Origin: Deinococcus seoulensis
GTDB taxonomy: Bacteria > Deinococcota > Deinococci > Deinococcales > Deinococcaceae
Assembly: GCF_014648115.1 (NCBI RefSeq)
Contig: NZ_BMQM01000010.1
Location: 61,665 to 125,664, forward strand
DNA length: 64,000 bases
Direction of reading: 5' to 3'
In this document: piece after piece, positions 46,780-56,490 of the stretch
How positions within the stretch are numbered: position 1 is the first letter of the stretch
Layout of the letters: the number at the start of each line of letters is the position of its first letter
Position numbers and translations under genes: made by a program
Notes under the pieces: generated by a model
Database searches by the model: none
The model's input: the letters and a program-made list of their open reading frames with translations, nothing else
What the model was told of the DNA's origin: nothing

Positions 46780-47076
46780 GTGCCTCCTTACGCGCTGCAA
46801 CTGTTGATCGCGCTGGTGCTGGTCGGCCTGACGCCCCTGCTGTCGTACCCGCTGGCAGTGGGCGGCGGATGGATGGACGCGCTGGACGCCGCGCTGCTGG
46901 TCCTGGCCCTCGTGAACCTGCGGATCGCGTGGGGCGCCGCGAATCACGCTGGCGCGGCCCGCGTGCCCGGCGGCCGGGGCGGCGCGCCGGCGTGGTTCGT
47001 GCTGGCCGGGCTGGTCACGGCGGCCCTGATCACCTGGGCCATGGTCCGCGCCCTGACGCCCACGCTGCCCAGCTGA
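46780..47076 (+). CDS. Small membrane protein, function unknown
   Basis: 98 residues from GTG 46780. Two to three hydrophobic segments: about 6-25 'LQLLIALVLVGLTPLLSYPL', 37-55 'ALDAALLVLALVNLRIAWG' and 73-92 'WFVLAGLVTAALITWAMVRAL'. I recognise no family. A CATACT box 6 nt before the GTG fits a leaderless start; a longer frame from 46540 overlaps the previous gene and is rejected. Confidence 0.6.
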   Translation: MPPYALQLLIALVLVGLTPLLSYPLAVGGGWMDALDAALLVLALVNLRIAWGAANHAGAARVPGGRGGAPAWFVLAGLVTAALITWAMVRALTPTLPS

Positions 47077-47136
47077 CTGGCCTGTCAGGTGAAGGTGGCC
47101 GGGGCGGGTGCGTCCGGGCGGCGCGGGGGGGTGGGC

Positions 47137-47142
47137 TACACT
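47137..47142 (+). promoter_or_regulatory. leaderless -10 box of phosphoesterase
   Basis: TACACT, 7 nt before ATG 47150, deciding against the upstream ATG at 47108. Confidence 0.6.
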
Positions 47143-47149
47143 CCGGATT

Positions 47150-47884
47150 ATGATTCGCCTCGCCATTCTCGCGGACCTGCACGCCAACCTGGCGGCCACG
47201 CTCGCGGTTCACGCGGACCTTCAGCGGCGCGGTCTGACCGACATCTGGATTCTGGGCGACCTGGTCGGCAAGGGCCCCCGCCCCCGCGAAGTGCTCGACT
47301 GGGCGCAGGCGCACGCCACGCGCGTCATTCAGGGCAACTGGGACGCCCGCGTGGCCGGCGCCACCCACCGCCCCCAGGACCTCTGGCCGCGCAGCCGCCT
47401 GACACCCGCGCAACTCACGTACCTGGGCGAACTGCCCTACGGCATCGAGGAACAGTTCGGGGGTGCGTGGTGGCGTTTCGTGCATGCCAGCAGCCGGGGC
47501 CTGTTTCACCGGCTGTACCCGCACAGCAGCCTGCACGACCAGCTTGAGGCGTTCGCGCCCAACGCGCAGCACGGCCTGACCCGGCACGCCGACGCGCTGG
47601 TGTACGCCGACATGCACGAGGCCCTGCTGCTGGACGTGGAGGGCCGCCCGCTGATCAACTGCGGCAGCGTGGGCAACCCGCTGGATTCCACGCTGCCGTG
47701 CTACCTGATCCTGGAATTCGATCCGCACAGTCCCAACCACACCGCGACCTTCGTGCGCCTCACCTACGACCGCGACGAGGAGATCAGCGCCGCCGAGGCC
47801 AGCGACATGCCGTTCACCCGCGAGTACATAGCCGAACTCCTGACCGGCGCGTACCAGAAACGCCGCGCCCGCACCGGCGAGTAA
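47150..47884 (+). CDS. Metallophosphoesterase, YfcE/ApaH-like
   Basis: 244 residues from ATG 47150. Calcineurin-like fold: 'LAILADLHANLAATLAV' (4-20, D-x-H), 'IWILGDLVGKGPRP' near 40 (GDxxxxGP) and 'VIQGNWDARV' near 62, where the usual GNHD is replaced by GNWD. Later metal ligands are probably 'FVHASSRG' and 'YADMHEA'. Related bacterial proteins cleave phosphodiesters or phosphoproteins. The Asn-Trp-Asp change means one metal or catalytic His differs. The substrate is unknown. Confidence 0.85.
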   Translation: MIRLAILADLHANLAATLAVHADLQRRGLTDIWILGDLVGKGPRPREVLDWAQAHATRVIQGNWDARVAGATHRPQDLWPRSRLTPAQLTYLGELPYGIEEQFGGAWWRFVHASSRGLFHRLYPHSSLHDQLEAFAPNAQHGLTRHADALVYADMHEALLLDVEGRPLINCGSVGNPLDSTLPCYLILEFDPHSPNHTATFVRLTYDRDEEISAAEASDMPFTREYIAELLTGAYQKRRARTGE

Positions 47885-47949
47885 CGGCCGGAGCGCGGGG
47901 CGGCCCGTTCCCTTGGCTGTTCTCTGCGTCCCCGTTCACGCGGGTTCTG

Positions 47950-47955
47950 TAGACT
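47950..47955 (+). promoter_or_regulatory. leaderless -10 box of cyclophilin
   Basis: TAGACT, 7 nt before ATG 47963. Confidence 0.6.
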
Positions 47956-47962
47956 GTGCCTC

Positions 47963-48529
<567 letters not shown>

Positions 48530-48552
48530 GCCAGAAGTCAACCCACCGGTCG

Positions 48553-48596
48553 CAGGGGGCCGGGGCAGCGCACATGGCCGCTGCCCCGGCCCCCTG
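48553..48596 (+). terminator. terminator after cyclophilin gene
   Basis: A 17-bp GC stem CAGGGGGCCGGGGCAGC/GCTGCCCCGGCCCCCTG with a 10-nt loop. Confidence 0.8.
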
Positions 48597-48636
48597 CCCG
48601 TGCGGGCAGCAGCGGCCCTCCGGCAGGGAAGGCGCA

Positions 48637-48720
48637 TACGGACGCCGTTCGTCTTGTCGGCACCCGTCCCTCGTTGACAGACCCCGCCCCTGCACCGGCC
48701 GGATCATACGGACTCCGGAT
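48637..48720. repeat. fragments of family A repeat
   Basis: ATACGGACGCCGTTCGTCTTGTC at one end resembles one terminus of family A, and ATACGGACTCCGG at the other end is the opposite terminus. The internal hairpins are gone. It looks like a decayed or rearranged copy in the 281-nt gap before the YbjN-like gene. Confidence 0.5.
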
Positions 48721-48810
48721 CAGGTGTTCCCGTAAGTGTTCCCCCGGCGGCGTACGCTGCTGCGCAGGTGCTCAGACAGAGCCGCCTGCACGACCGGGAG
48801 ACTGTCAACC

Positions 48811-49266
48811 ATGCTCCTACGCACGACTGCCCTCGCCCTGATGATGAGTACGCCCGCCCTTGCCGTCACCCTCGTGGACGCCACCGTTCCCGACGTGATC
48901 CTGTCGGTCGCCCGTGACTTCGGAACGGCCTCGTTCGATAACCTGTCGAACGGCGACCCCGGTATCAAGGGCCGCATCGACGACGTGACGTACTACATCA
49001 ATTTCGCGGGCTACAAGGACAACCGGAACTGCAACAGCATCCAGCTCGAGGCGACCTGGGAACCCACCAGTGACAACACACTGGCGCAGATGAACACCTG
49101 GAACCGCACGAAAATGGTGGGTACCGCCTCCCTGAACAGCAAGGGGAACGTGGCACTGAGCATGTGGGTGAACCTGCGTAACGGCGTCAGCGCGGAGAAC
49201 CTGCACGACTCCTTCGAGTGGTGGGAGTTCATTCTGGGTGACTTCAAGGACTTCCTGTCAGAGTGA
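48811..49266 (+). CDS. Exported YbjN-domain protein
   Basis: 151 residues from ATG 48811. A signal peptide (about 1-18, ending ALA) is followed by a YbjN-like domain (PF10722): 'YYINFAGYKDNRNCNSIQLEATWEP' near 63, 'LAQMNTWNRTKMVGTASLNSKGNVALSMWVNL' near 93. YbjN members are linked to stress and regulation in enterobacteria; exported forms like this are uncharacterised. Codon use is slightly less GC-rich than in its neighbours. Confidence 0.72.
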   Translation: MLLRTTALALMMSTPALAVTLVDATVPDVILSVARDFGTASFDNLSNGDPGIKGRIDDVTYYINFAGYKDNRNCNSIQLEATWEPTSDNTLAQMNTWNRTKMVGTASLNSKGNVALSMWVNLRNGVSAENLHDSFEWWEFILGDFKDFLSE

Positions 49267-49311
49267 CCCGGACACCGTCCGCACCCCGACAGAGCACTGT
49301 GCCCCGACAGA

Positions 49312-49348
49312 GAACGGAGGCGTCAGACGATAGCTGACACCTCCGTTC
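49312..49348. terminator. terminator between YbjN-like gene and rpoZ
   Basis: GAACGGAGGCGTCAG/CTGACACCTCCGTTC stem of about 14 bp with one mismatch and a 7-nt loop, shared by convergent genes. Confidence 0.75.
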
Positions 49349-49362
49349 AGGGAACTGCCTGA

Positions 49363-49662
49363 TCAGTCGCGTTCGCGTTCGCGTTCGGCGTTCAGCTGAG
49401 CCTGAAGCTGCGCCTGACGCTGCCGCACGTAATCCTGCTGGAAGCGCGGCTCGTCGATCAGGTTCGTGCCGACCGTGAGTTTCCCGGTCGCCAGTTCCCG
49501 CATGGCCTGCGTGACCAGGTTCCGGTACCGCACGCGCTGCTCGACCGGCAGCACGCTCGGCGCGCCGGAACGCAACTGCAGGGCGCGCTTGGCCGTGACC
49601 ACACTCAGTCGGTACTTGCTGTCCGTCATGGACAGCAGCTTGTCGATGTCTTTTTCCGCCAT
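49363..49662 (-). CDS. rpoZ: RNA polymerase omega subunit
   Basis: 99 residues. 'DIDKLLSMTDSKYRLSVVTAKRALQL' (5-30) is the omega core helix pattern, and 'VTQAMRELATGKLTV' follows near 50. The tail is Gln/Arg/Glu-rich and probably helical or disordered. Omega helps assemble the beta' subunit. GGGAGG 8-9 nt before the ATG gives a normal ribosome site. Confidence 0.9.
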   Translation of the reverse strand: MAEKDIDKLLSMTDSKYRLSVVTAKRALQLRSGAPSVLPVEQRVRYRNLVTQAMRELATGKLTVGTNLIDEPRFQQDYVRQRQAQLQAQLNAERERERD

Positions 49663-49830
49663 TCTCGCAACCTCCCTGAAACACTGCCGTTCCGCGTGGG
49701 GCGGGTGGGTGTTCCGTCAGCCCCCCACTGTAGCCCAGCGGGGGCCGACACACCAAGCGCCCGCCCCACAATGCCCCCGGCGCGGGCCGCTGGCGCCGCT
49801 CACGCCACCCGCCGCCGGGAGCCCCCCTGA

Positions 49831-51318
49831 TCAGGCGTTGTACGTGCTGCTGGCCGTGTCGCCGCCCCGCCCGGTCCAGTTGGTGTGGAAGAACTCGCCG
49901 CGCTCACGGTCCGTGCGTTCGTACGTGTGCGCGCCGAAGTAATCACGCTGCGCCTGAAGCAGGTTCGCGGGCAGCCGCTCGGCGCGGTACCCGTCGTAGT
50001 ACGCCAGGGCGCTGCTGAACGCCGGGACGGGCACGCCGCCCACCACGGCCGCCGCGACCGTCCCGCGCCACGCCGTCTGCGCGCCCTGCACGGCGTCCCG
50101 GAAGTACGGGGCCAGCAGCAGGTTCGGCAGGTCCGGCTGCGCGTCGAACGCCTCCTTGATGCGGTCCAGGAACGCCGCGCGGATGATGCACCCGCCGCGC
50201 CACATCTGCGCGATCCGGCCGTAATCCAGCGTCCACCCGGCGTCCCGCGCACTCAGTTGCAGCAGCTGGAAACCCTGCGCGTACGCGGCGATCTTGCTGG
50301 CGTACAGCGCCTGCCGCACACCCTCGATGAACGCCTCCCGGTCGGCGGGCGCGGCGAAGGTCGGGCCGCTCAGCACGCGGCTGGCCGCCACACGCTCGGC
50401 CTTCAGGGCGCTCATGGCGCGGGCGTACACGGCCTCCGTGATCGTCGCGGCCGGACTTCCGGCATCCAGCGCCGCCACCGACGTCCACTTGCCCGTCCCT
50501 TTCTGCCCGGCGGCGTCCAGGATCACGTCCACCAGCGGTTGCCCGGTCAGGTCGTCCGTCTTGGCGAGAATGTCGGCCGTGATCTCGATCAGGTAACTGT
50601 CCAGTTCGCCCTCGTTCCAGCGGGCGAACACCTCACCGGCCTCCGGGGCGCTCAGGCCCGCACCGTCACGCAGCAACTGGTACGCCTCGGCAATCATCTG
50701 CATGTCGGCGTACTCGATGCCGTTATGCACCATCTTCACGAAGTGCCCCGCGCCCTCCGGCCCCACCCAGTCGCAGCAGGGCGTGCCGTCCCCGACCTTC
50801 GCCGCGATGCTCTGGAAGATCGGCCTGACCGCCTCCCACGCCTCCGGGTTCCCGCCCGGCATGATGCTCGGGCCGGTCAGCGCGCCCTCCTCACCACCCG
50901 ACACGCCCGTCCCCACGAACAGCAGCTCGTCCGCCGCGAGTTCCCGCGTGCGGCGCGTCGAATCCGCCGGGTGACTGTTCCCCCCGTCGATGATGATGTC
51001 ACCGGGGCTCAGCAGGGGCCGCAGGTGCCCGATGAACTCATCGACCGCCGCGCCCGCCTTCACCATCAGCATCACCTTACGCGGAGCCTTCAGTTGCCCC
51101 ACCAGTTCCTCCAGCGACCCCGCCCCCACGATGGACTTCCCGGCCGCGCGGCCCCCCGTGAACGCCGTCACCTTACTGACCGTCCGGTTGAACGCCGCGA
51201 CCGTGAACCCCCGGCTCGCCATGTTCAGAATCAGGTTCTCACCCATCACCGCCAGCCCGATCACACCGATATCCGCCACTGGACCCTGCCCACCGCCTGC
51301 CACTGCGTCATTCGTCAT
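49831..51318 (-). CDS. gnd: 6-phosphogluconate dehydrogenase (decarboxylating)
   Basis: 495 residues from ATG 51318. NADP loop 'IGVIGLAVMGENLILNMASRGF' (about 16-37), 'IIIDGGNSHPADSTRR' near 120, 'FVGTGVSGGEEGALTGPSIMPGG' near 137 and the catalytic Lys region 'GAGHFVKMVHNGIEYADMQ' near 190. This is the long dimeric form, giving ribulose-5-phosphate and NADPH in the pentose phosphate pathway. NADPH supply matters for the redox genes around it, including the bacillithiol gene. TACGCT 7 nt upstream favours ATG 51318 over 51339. Confidence 0.95.
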   Translation of the reverse strand: MTNDAVAGGGQGPVADIGVIGLAVMGENLILNMASRGFTVAAFNRTVSKVTAFTGGRAAGKSIVGAGSLEELVGQLKAPRKVMLMVKAGAAVDEFIGHLRPLLSPGDIIIDGGNSHPADSTRRTRELAADELLFVGTGVSGGEEGALTGPSIMPGGNPEAWEAVRPIFQSIAAKVGDGTPCCDWVGPEGAGHFVKMVHNGIEYADMQMIAEAYQLLRDGAGLSAPEAGEVFARWNEGELDSYLIEITADILAKTDDLTGQPLVDVILDAAGQKGTGKWTSVAALDAGSPAATITEAVYARAMSALKAERVAASRVLSGPTFAAPADREAFIEGVRQALYASKIAAYAQGFQLLQLSARDAGWTLDYGRIAQMWRGGCIIRAAFLDRIKEAFDAQPDLPNLLLAPYFRDAVQGAQTAWRGTVAAAVVGGVPVPAFSSALAYYDGYRAERLPANLLQAQRDYFGAHTYERTDRERGEFFHTNWTGRGGDTASSTYNA

Positions 51319-51325
51319 GCGAATA

Positions 51326-51331
51326 AGCGTA
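51326..51331 (-). promoter_or_regulatory. leaderless -10 box of gnd
   Basis: TACGCT on the minus strand, 7 nt before ATG 51318. Confidence 0.6.
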
Positions 51332-51400
51332 CACCGCACACCAAGCAGGCCAGAGAGCCTGTCAACACAATAGCCCGCCCACCAGCACCCCAGAACACGA

Positions 51401-51422
51401 AAAAACCCCGCACACGGCGGGG
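51401..51422 (-). terminator. terminator after tRNA-Thr
   Basis: On the minus strand CCCCGC/GCGGGG with a 5-nt loop is followed by a run of six T, just 8 nt beyond the tRNA 3' end. Confidence 0.85.
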
Positions 51423-51429
51423 CCTTCCT

Positions 51430-51504
<75 letters not shown>

Positions 51505-51601
51505 GGGATACAGGTTGGGACACTTCCGACGGAAGCTCAAAAAGTATATGGAGTGCGCCGGGGAGTGTCAAGGCGCCGGGTGCGGACCTCGGTGGGGGCT
51601 C

Positions 51602-51607
51602 TATGCT
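51602..51607 (+). promoter_or_regulatory. leaderless -10 box of bshB1
   Basis: TATGCT, 7 nt before ATG 51615. The alternative ATG at 51603 lies inside this box and should not be in the mRNA. Confidence 0.65.
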
Positions 51608-51614
51608 GGCGGGC

Positions 51615-52349
51615 ATGGCAACCGCAGGGACTCCGGAGGCGTTCGAGACGATTCATGGCGTGGCAGGGCCGCTGGACTGGCTGTGCCTGGCGCCGCACCC
51701 GGACGACGCGGAGATCGGTGCGGGCGGCACGCTGATCCGGCTGGCCCGCGCGGGGCGCGCGGTGGGCATCCTGGAACTGTCGCGGGGCGAGCGGGGCACG
51801 CAGGGCACGCCGGACGTGCGCGTGGCCGAGTGCGCCCGCGCGGCGGCCATCATGGGCCTCACATGGCGCGGGCAACTGGGCCTCCCGGACGGCGAACTGC
51901 GCGACACGCTGGGCGGCGCGCACGCGCTGGCGTCGGTGCTGCGCGCGGTGCGGCCCCGCGTGCTGGTCGTTCCGCACCACCATGACCGGCACCCGGATCA
52001 TTTCGGGACGTACCACCTGACCAAGCGGGCCGTGCATCTGGCGCAACTGGCGAAGGCGGACCTGCCGGGCGACCCGCACCGGGTGGGGCGGGTGCTGCTG
52101 TACCAGGGGAACGCGGACATCACCCCGAACGTGCTGGTCGACGTGGAGGCCGTGCAGGACACCTGGGCGGCCGCGATCCTGGCGCACGAGAGTCAGTTCT
52201 CGGGGGCGGCCATCTCGGAGACGGTCACGCCGGAGATCGTGGAGCGCCGCCGCGCCCGCCTGACGTACTGGGGCACCCTGGCGCGCGTGCGCTACGCCGA
52301 GGCCTTCGAGGCGGACTCGGCGCTGCTGGTGGACCCACTGGCGCTGTAG
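51615..52349 (+). CDS. bshB1: Bacillithiol biosynthesis deacetylase BshB1
   Basis: 244 residues. PIG-L/LmbE family: zinc motif 'APHPDDAEIGAGGTL' near 26, 'LSRGERGTQGTPDVRVAECARAAAIMGL' near 55, and 'HHHDRHPDHFGTYHL' near 119. It removes acetate from GlcNAc-malate in making bacillithiol, the low-molecular thiol known in Deinococcus and Firmicutes. The start is set by the -10 box 7 nt upstream. No other bsh genes are in the window. Confidence 0.88.
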   Translation: MATAGTPEAFETIHGVAGPLDWLCLAPHPDDAEIGAGGTLIRLARAGRAVGILELSRGERGTQGTPDVRVAECARAAAIMGLTWRGQLGLPDGELRDTLGGAHALASVLRAVRPRVLVVPHHHDRHPDHFGTYHLTKRAVHLAQLAKADLPGDPHRVGRVLLYQGNADITPNVLVDVEAVQDTWAAAILAHESQFSGAAISETVTPEIVERRRARLTYWGTLARVRYAEAFEADSALLVDPLAL

Positions 52350-52373
52350 GTCGCCCTGGCCTGCGCCTGCCGC

Positions 52374-53363
52374 TCAGTCCTGCGGCGGCCAGTCCTGGTA
52401 GGGGAGGGCGGGGTGTGGGCGGCTGGCGAGCAGGTCCTCGATCTCGTCGGCGAGGTCCAGGCCGTACTTGTACGCGCCCTGCCCGGCGACCACGCCGCCG
52501 CCGTACTTCTCGCGGTAGTTGCCGGGTTTGCGTTCGAAGGTCATGGCCTCGGCGCTGGCGTTCGTCTGGGGGAGTACGGTCGTCAGGATCGGGGGGGTGC
52601 TCTCGCCGGTGCCGGTGAAGGCGCGTTTCAGGTCCTCGGGGAGGCGTTGCAGGCCCTGGCGGTGCTGGCTGCTCTGGCTCTGGTACTTGGTGATCAGGAC
52701 GCCCAGGCAGCTCAGGCGCAGGTTGCGGGCGCGGCGGATCTCGGCGATGCGCCCGGCGATCTGCGGGATGCCGTAGGTGCTCAGGCGGTCCGGGATGGTG
52801 GGGATCAGGTAGTGGTCGCTGATTTCCAGGCCGTTCTGCGTGACGAAGCCCAGGTTGGGCGGGCAGTCGATCAGCACGTAGTCGTACGCGTCGAAGTGCG
52901 GCGCGACGAACTTCTTCACGACTTCCATCGGGCCGGTCGAGTAGTACGTGCGGCCCGCGATGTCCTGCATGCGGTCCTGCACGTCGATCAGGCGGATGGA
53001 GGAGGGCAGCAGGTCCACGCGGCCGTAACGGGTGCCTTCGGGCAGCTGGTCCATCACCTCGGGCGGCACGCGGTTGAGGTTGCTGGCGCCGCGCACGATG
53101 GCGCGCGTGGCGTCGAACGTGAAGGTGCCGTCGCCGCGCAGCAGGTCCAGGAACAGCTGCGCGAGCGTCTGGCCCGCCTCGTCGGCTTTCTCCCAGCGTT
53201 CCTCGCCGATCAGGGCCAGGGTGGCGTTCGTCTGCGGGTCCAGGTCGATGACCAGCACGCGTTTCTGCTTCATGAACGCCAGCGTGTCGGCCAGTTGCAC
53301 GGTCGCCGTGGTTTTCGCCACGCCGCCCTTGAGGTTGATGAAACTCAGGACGACCGGGGCCAT
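52374..53363 (-). CDS. ParA-family ATPase without adjacent ParB
   Basis: 329 residues. Deviant Walker A 'NLKGGVAKTTATVQLA' (9-24), 'VLVIDLDPQTNATLAL' near 36 and 'YVLIDCPPNLGFVTQNGLE' near 165 define a ParA/Soj-like ATPase. It is longer than chromosomal Soj (about 250) owing to insertions near residues 55-150. No ParB or parS-like sequence is next to it. The start overlaps the stop of the peroxiredoxin gene (TGATG), so they are cotranslated. A role in placing cell cargo or plasmids is possible; a partition partner may lie elsewhere. Confidence 0.85.
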   Translation of the reverse strand: MAPVVLSFINLKGGVAKTTATVQLADTLAFMKQKRVLVIDLDPQTNATLALIGEERWEKADEAGQTLAQLFLDLLRGDGTFTFDATRAIVRGASNLNRVPPEVMDQLPEGTRYGRVDLLPSSIRLIDVQDRMQDIAGRTYYSTGPMEVVKKFVAPHFDAYDYVLIDCPPNLGFVTQNGLEISDHYLIPTIPDRLSTYGIPQIAGRIAEIRRARNLRLSCLGVLITKYQSQSSQHRQGLQRLPEDLKRAFTGTGESTPPILTTVLPQTNASAEAMTFERKPGNYREKYGGGVVAGQGAYKYGLDLADEIEDLLASRPHPALPYQDWPPQD

Positions 53364-53818
53364 CAGAGTTCGCGGATCTTGGCCAGCACGGCCTCGGGCC
53401 GCACGGTGTAATCCCCGGTCTTCTCCTCGACGTGCTGGTAGCGGATCACGCCGGAGCGGTCGATCAGGAACACCGCCCGGCCGCTGATGCCCCGGTCGTC
53501 GATGGCCACGCCGTACGAGCGGGCCACGTCGAGTTTCATGTCGGCCAGCAGCGGCACCTCGATGCCGTACTCGGCCGCCCAGGCCTTGTGCGCGTGCACG
53601 GAGTCGCGGTTCACGCCCAGCACGACCGCCCCGGCGTCCGCGAAATCATCCTGGCGGCCCGAGTACTCCGGCAGCTGCATGGAGCACACGGGACTGAAAT
53701 CCAGCGGGTAGAACACCAGCACCACGGCGCTGTGACCGCGGTAACTGCTCAGGGTGATCTGCTCGCCGGTCGAGGCGGGCAGGGTGAAGTCCGGCGCAGG
53801 CTGTCCCACAAGGCTCAT
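53363..53818 (-). CDS. 1-Cys peroxiredoxin, AhpE/BCP-like
   Basis: 151 residues from ATG 53818. 'PAPDFTLPASTGEQITLSSYRG' (8-29) and 'VLVFYPLDFSPVCSMQLPEY' (33-52) place the peroxidatic Cys at 45. There is no other cysteine, so the enzyme must be recycled by an outside thiol. Bacillithiol, whose synthesis gene lies 1.2 kb away, is a possible reductant, but that is inference. TACACT 6 nt upstream fixes the start. Confidence 0.9.
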   Translation of the reverse strand: MSLVGQPAPDFTLPASTGEQITLSSYRGHSAVVLVFYPLDFSPVCSMQLPEYSGRQDDFADAGAVVLGVNRDSVHAHKAWAAEYGIEVPLLADMKLDVARSYGVAIDDRGISGRAVFLIDRSGVIRYQHVEEKTGDYTVRPEAVLAKIREL

Positions 53819-53824
53819 GCCCGC

Positions 53825-53830
53825 AGTGTA
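53825..53830 (-). promoter_or_regulatory. leaderless -10 box of peroxiredoxin-parA unit
   Basis: TACACT on the minus strand, 6 nt before ATG 53818. Confidence 0.6.
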
Positions 53831-53868
53831 GCGGGCCGCGCCCCCGTGGGCCGCCTGAGTTCCGGCAG

Positions 53869-53936
53869 TTGTCCGGCCTGCGTGCCCGGTGTTGTCCGGC
53901 CTGCGTGCCCGGCGTTGTCCCGGCCCGCCCGGCTGG
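53869..53936 (-). repeat. 23-bp tandem repeat upstream of peroxiredoxin
   Basis: GTTGTCCGGCCTGCGTGCCCGG-type units occur about 2.8 times in tandem (third degenerate), 40-110 nt upstream of the peroxiredoxin start, where -35 or regulator binding would be expected. Confidence 0.75.
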
Positions 53937-54097
53937 CCCCGCCTGCGCTGCACCCTTGAGCGGCACCTTTGAACTGCGTCCCGGTTCACGGGTTCGCGCG
54001 GGCGGTGGGATTACGCTGGGTGGGTACCGTCCCCGGCGTCTGCACCGTTCACGCCCGCCCGCACCCCAGCCGGGACGGCCCCGAGGAGGAATTCCCA

Positions 54098-55188
<1,091 letters not shown>

Positions 55189-55189
<1 letters not shown>

Positions 55190-55322
55190 TACGGACTCCG
55201 ATTGAATGGCTCATAAAGCCGTTCAATCCGAGCGGAGCGAGTAGGAGAGAAACGGGTTCCGGACGTGGAGTTGGCAACCCGGTACTGTTCCGGGTTGTCA
55301 ACGAAACAAACGGAATCCATAT
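55189..55322 (+). repeat. ~130-bp dispersed repeat, family A copy 4
   Basis: Full copy. The terminal ATACGG shares its first base with the desaturase stop codon (TGATACGG). Hairpins are GATTGAATGGC...GCCGTTCAATC and GGCAACCCGG...CCGGGTTGTC. It lies on the 3' side of the gene in the same relative orientation as copies 1 and 2. Confidence 0.9.
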
Positions 55323-55560
55323 GAACACAGCCCGCCTGAAGATGGAAGCCCGCCTGCGCCCTGTGCGTGTGGCGGGCTTCTGTTGTGCTGTTCAGGCCGC
55401 GCGGGTGGGCAGGGGGGTGCGGGGCGTGGCATGCTGGCCGTGTTCCCTCTGTTCCACCTGCGTTCCATGACTTCCTGCGGTTCTGTCCTGCGGTCCAGGC
55501 CCCCACCTTCCCCGAGCCTCCACCCTCCCCGAGTCCCTCTGCCCGACAAGGAGCCCGCGA
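55323..55560 (+). other. intergenic region before ChbG gene
   Basis: It contains the terminator at 55345-55380 and, near the end, an AAGGAG ribosome site for the next gene. I see no coding sequence in it. Confidence 0.5.
55345..55380 (+). terminator. terminator of the desaturase transcript
   Basis: GAAGCCCGCC/GGCGGGCTTC 10-bp stem with a 16-nt loop and TGTTGT after it. It lies beyond repeat copy 4, so the repeat would be part of the mRNA. Confidence 0.7.
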
Positions 55561-56490
55561 ATGACCACACCGACTCCACCCGCGCCGACCTCACCCCCGA
55601 ACCCGGCGCTGGCCGCGCTGGGGTACGCGCCGGACGACCGCGTGGTGATCTTGCACGCGGACGACCTGGGCATGTGTCAGGCGACCGTGAGTGCCTGCCT
55701 GGACCTGTTCGGGGCGGGCACGCTGTCGTCGGCGTCGGTCATGACGACCTGCGCGTGGGCGGCGGCCGCCGCCGGGGTGGCGCGTGAATTCCCGGACGCG
55801 GACCTGGGCGTGCACCTGACCCTGACGAGCGAGTGGAGCGAGTACCGCTGGTCGGCCCTGAGTACCCGCGACCCGGCCACCGGCCTGCTGGACGCGCAGG
55901 GGCAGCTGCACGCGACCGTCGAGGCGGCCCGCCTGCACGGCGTTCCGGCAGCCGTGCGCGCCGAGATGGACGCGCAGATCCGGCGGGCGCTGGACCTGGG
56001 CATCGAGGTCTCGCACGTGGACGCCCACATGGGCGCCGTCGCGCATCCCCTGTTCCTGCCGGACTGCATCGACCTGGCGCTGCGGCACGGCGCCGTCCCG
56101 ATGTTCCCGCGCCTGGACAGTGCCGGGTGGCGCTCGCACGGGCTGGACGCGCGGGACGCGGCGCAGGCGGCGCAGTTCACGCAGGCGCTGGAGGCCCGGG
56201 GGCTGCCGCTGGTGGATCACCTCGTGATGCTGCCGCTGCACTCGGGCGGGGATCAGGTGCCCCTGATCGAGGACCTGCTCGGCAGCCTCCCGCCGGGCCT
56301 GACGCACTTCATCCTGCACCCCGCGCGGGACACGCCGGAACTGCGCGCCATCGCCAGCGACTGGCAGGGCCGGGTGGCGAACCACGCGGCGTTCATGGAC
56401 CCGCGCCTGCCCGGCGTGATCGAACGCAGCGGCGTGAAGGTCACCTCCTACCGCGCGCTGCGGCCGCTGCTGGGCGCGGCGTTGCCATGA
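55561..56490 (+). CDS. ChbG/HpnK-family carbohydrate deacetylase
   Basis: 309 residues. YdjC/ChbG family (PF04794): 'VVILHADDLGMCQATVSA' near 28 (metal Asp pair), 'ADLGVHLTLTSEW' near 79 and 'VSHVDAHMGAVAHP' near 149 supply the metal His residues. Members deacetylate diacetylchitobiose or similar sugars. The ATG of the following sugar transporter overlaps its stop (ATGA), which suggests uptake and deacetylation of an N-acetylated sugar. AAGGAG 9 nt before the ATG. Confidence 0.85.
   Translation: MTTPTPPAPTSPPNPALAALGYAPDDRVVILHADDLGMCQATVSACLDLFGAGTLSSASVMTTCAWAAAAAGVAREFPDADLGVHLTLTSEWSEYRWSALSTRDPATGLLDAQGQLHATVEAARLHGVPAAVRAEMDAQIRRALDLGIEVSHVDAHMGAVAHPLFLPDCIDLALRHGAVPMFPRLDSAGWRSHGLDARDAAQAAQFTQALEARGLPLVDHLVMLPLHSGGDQVPLIEDLLGSLPPGLTHFILHPARDTPELRAIASDWQGRVANHAAFMDPRLPGVIERSGVKVTSYRALRPLLGAALP

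Noticed and set aside
46540..47076. A 178-codon version of the small membrane protein
   Set aside because: The first 80 codons overlap the flavin reductase gene out of frame, and the -10-like box 6 nt before GTG 46780 supports the short form.
52374..53363. Plasmid or chromosome partition locus
   Set aside because: There is a ParA-type ATPase only. No ParB frame or repeated parS-like 16-mer was seen within several kilobases.
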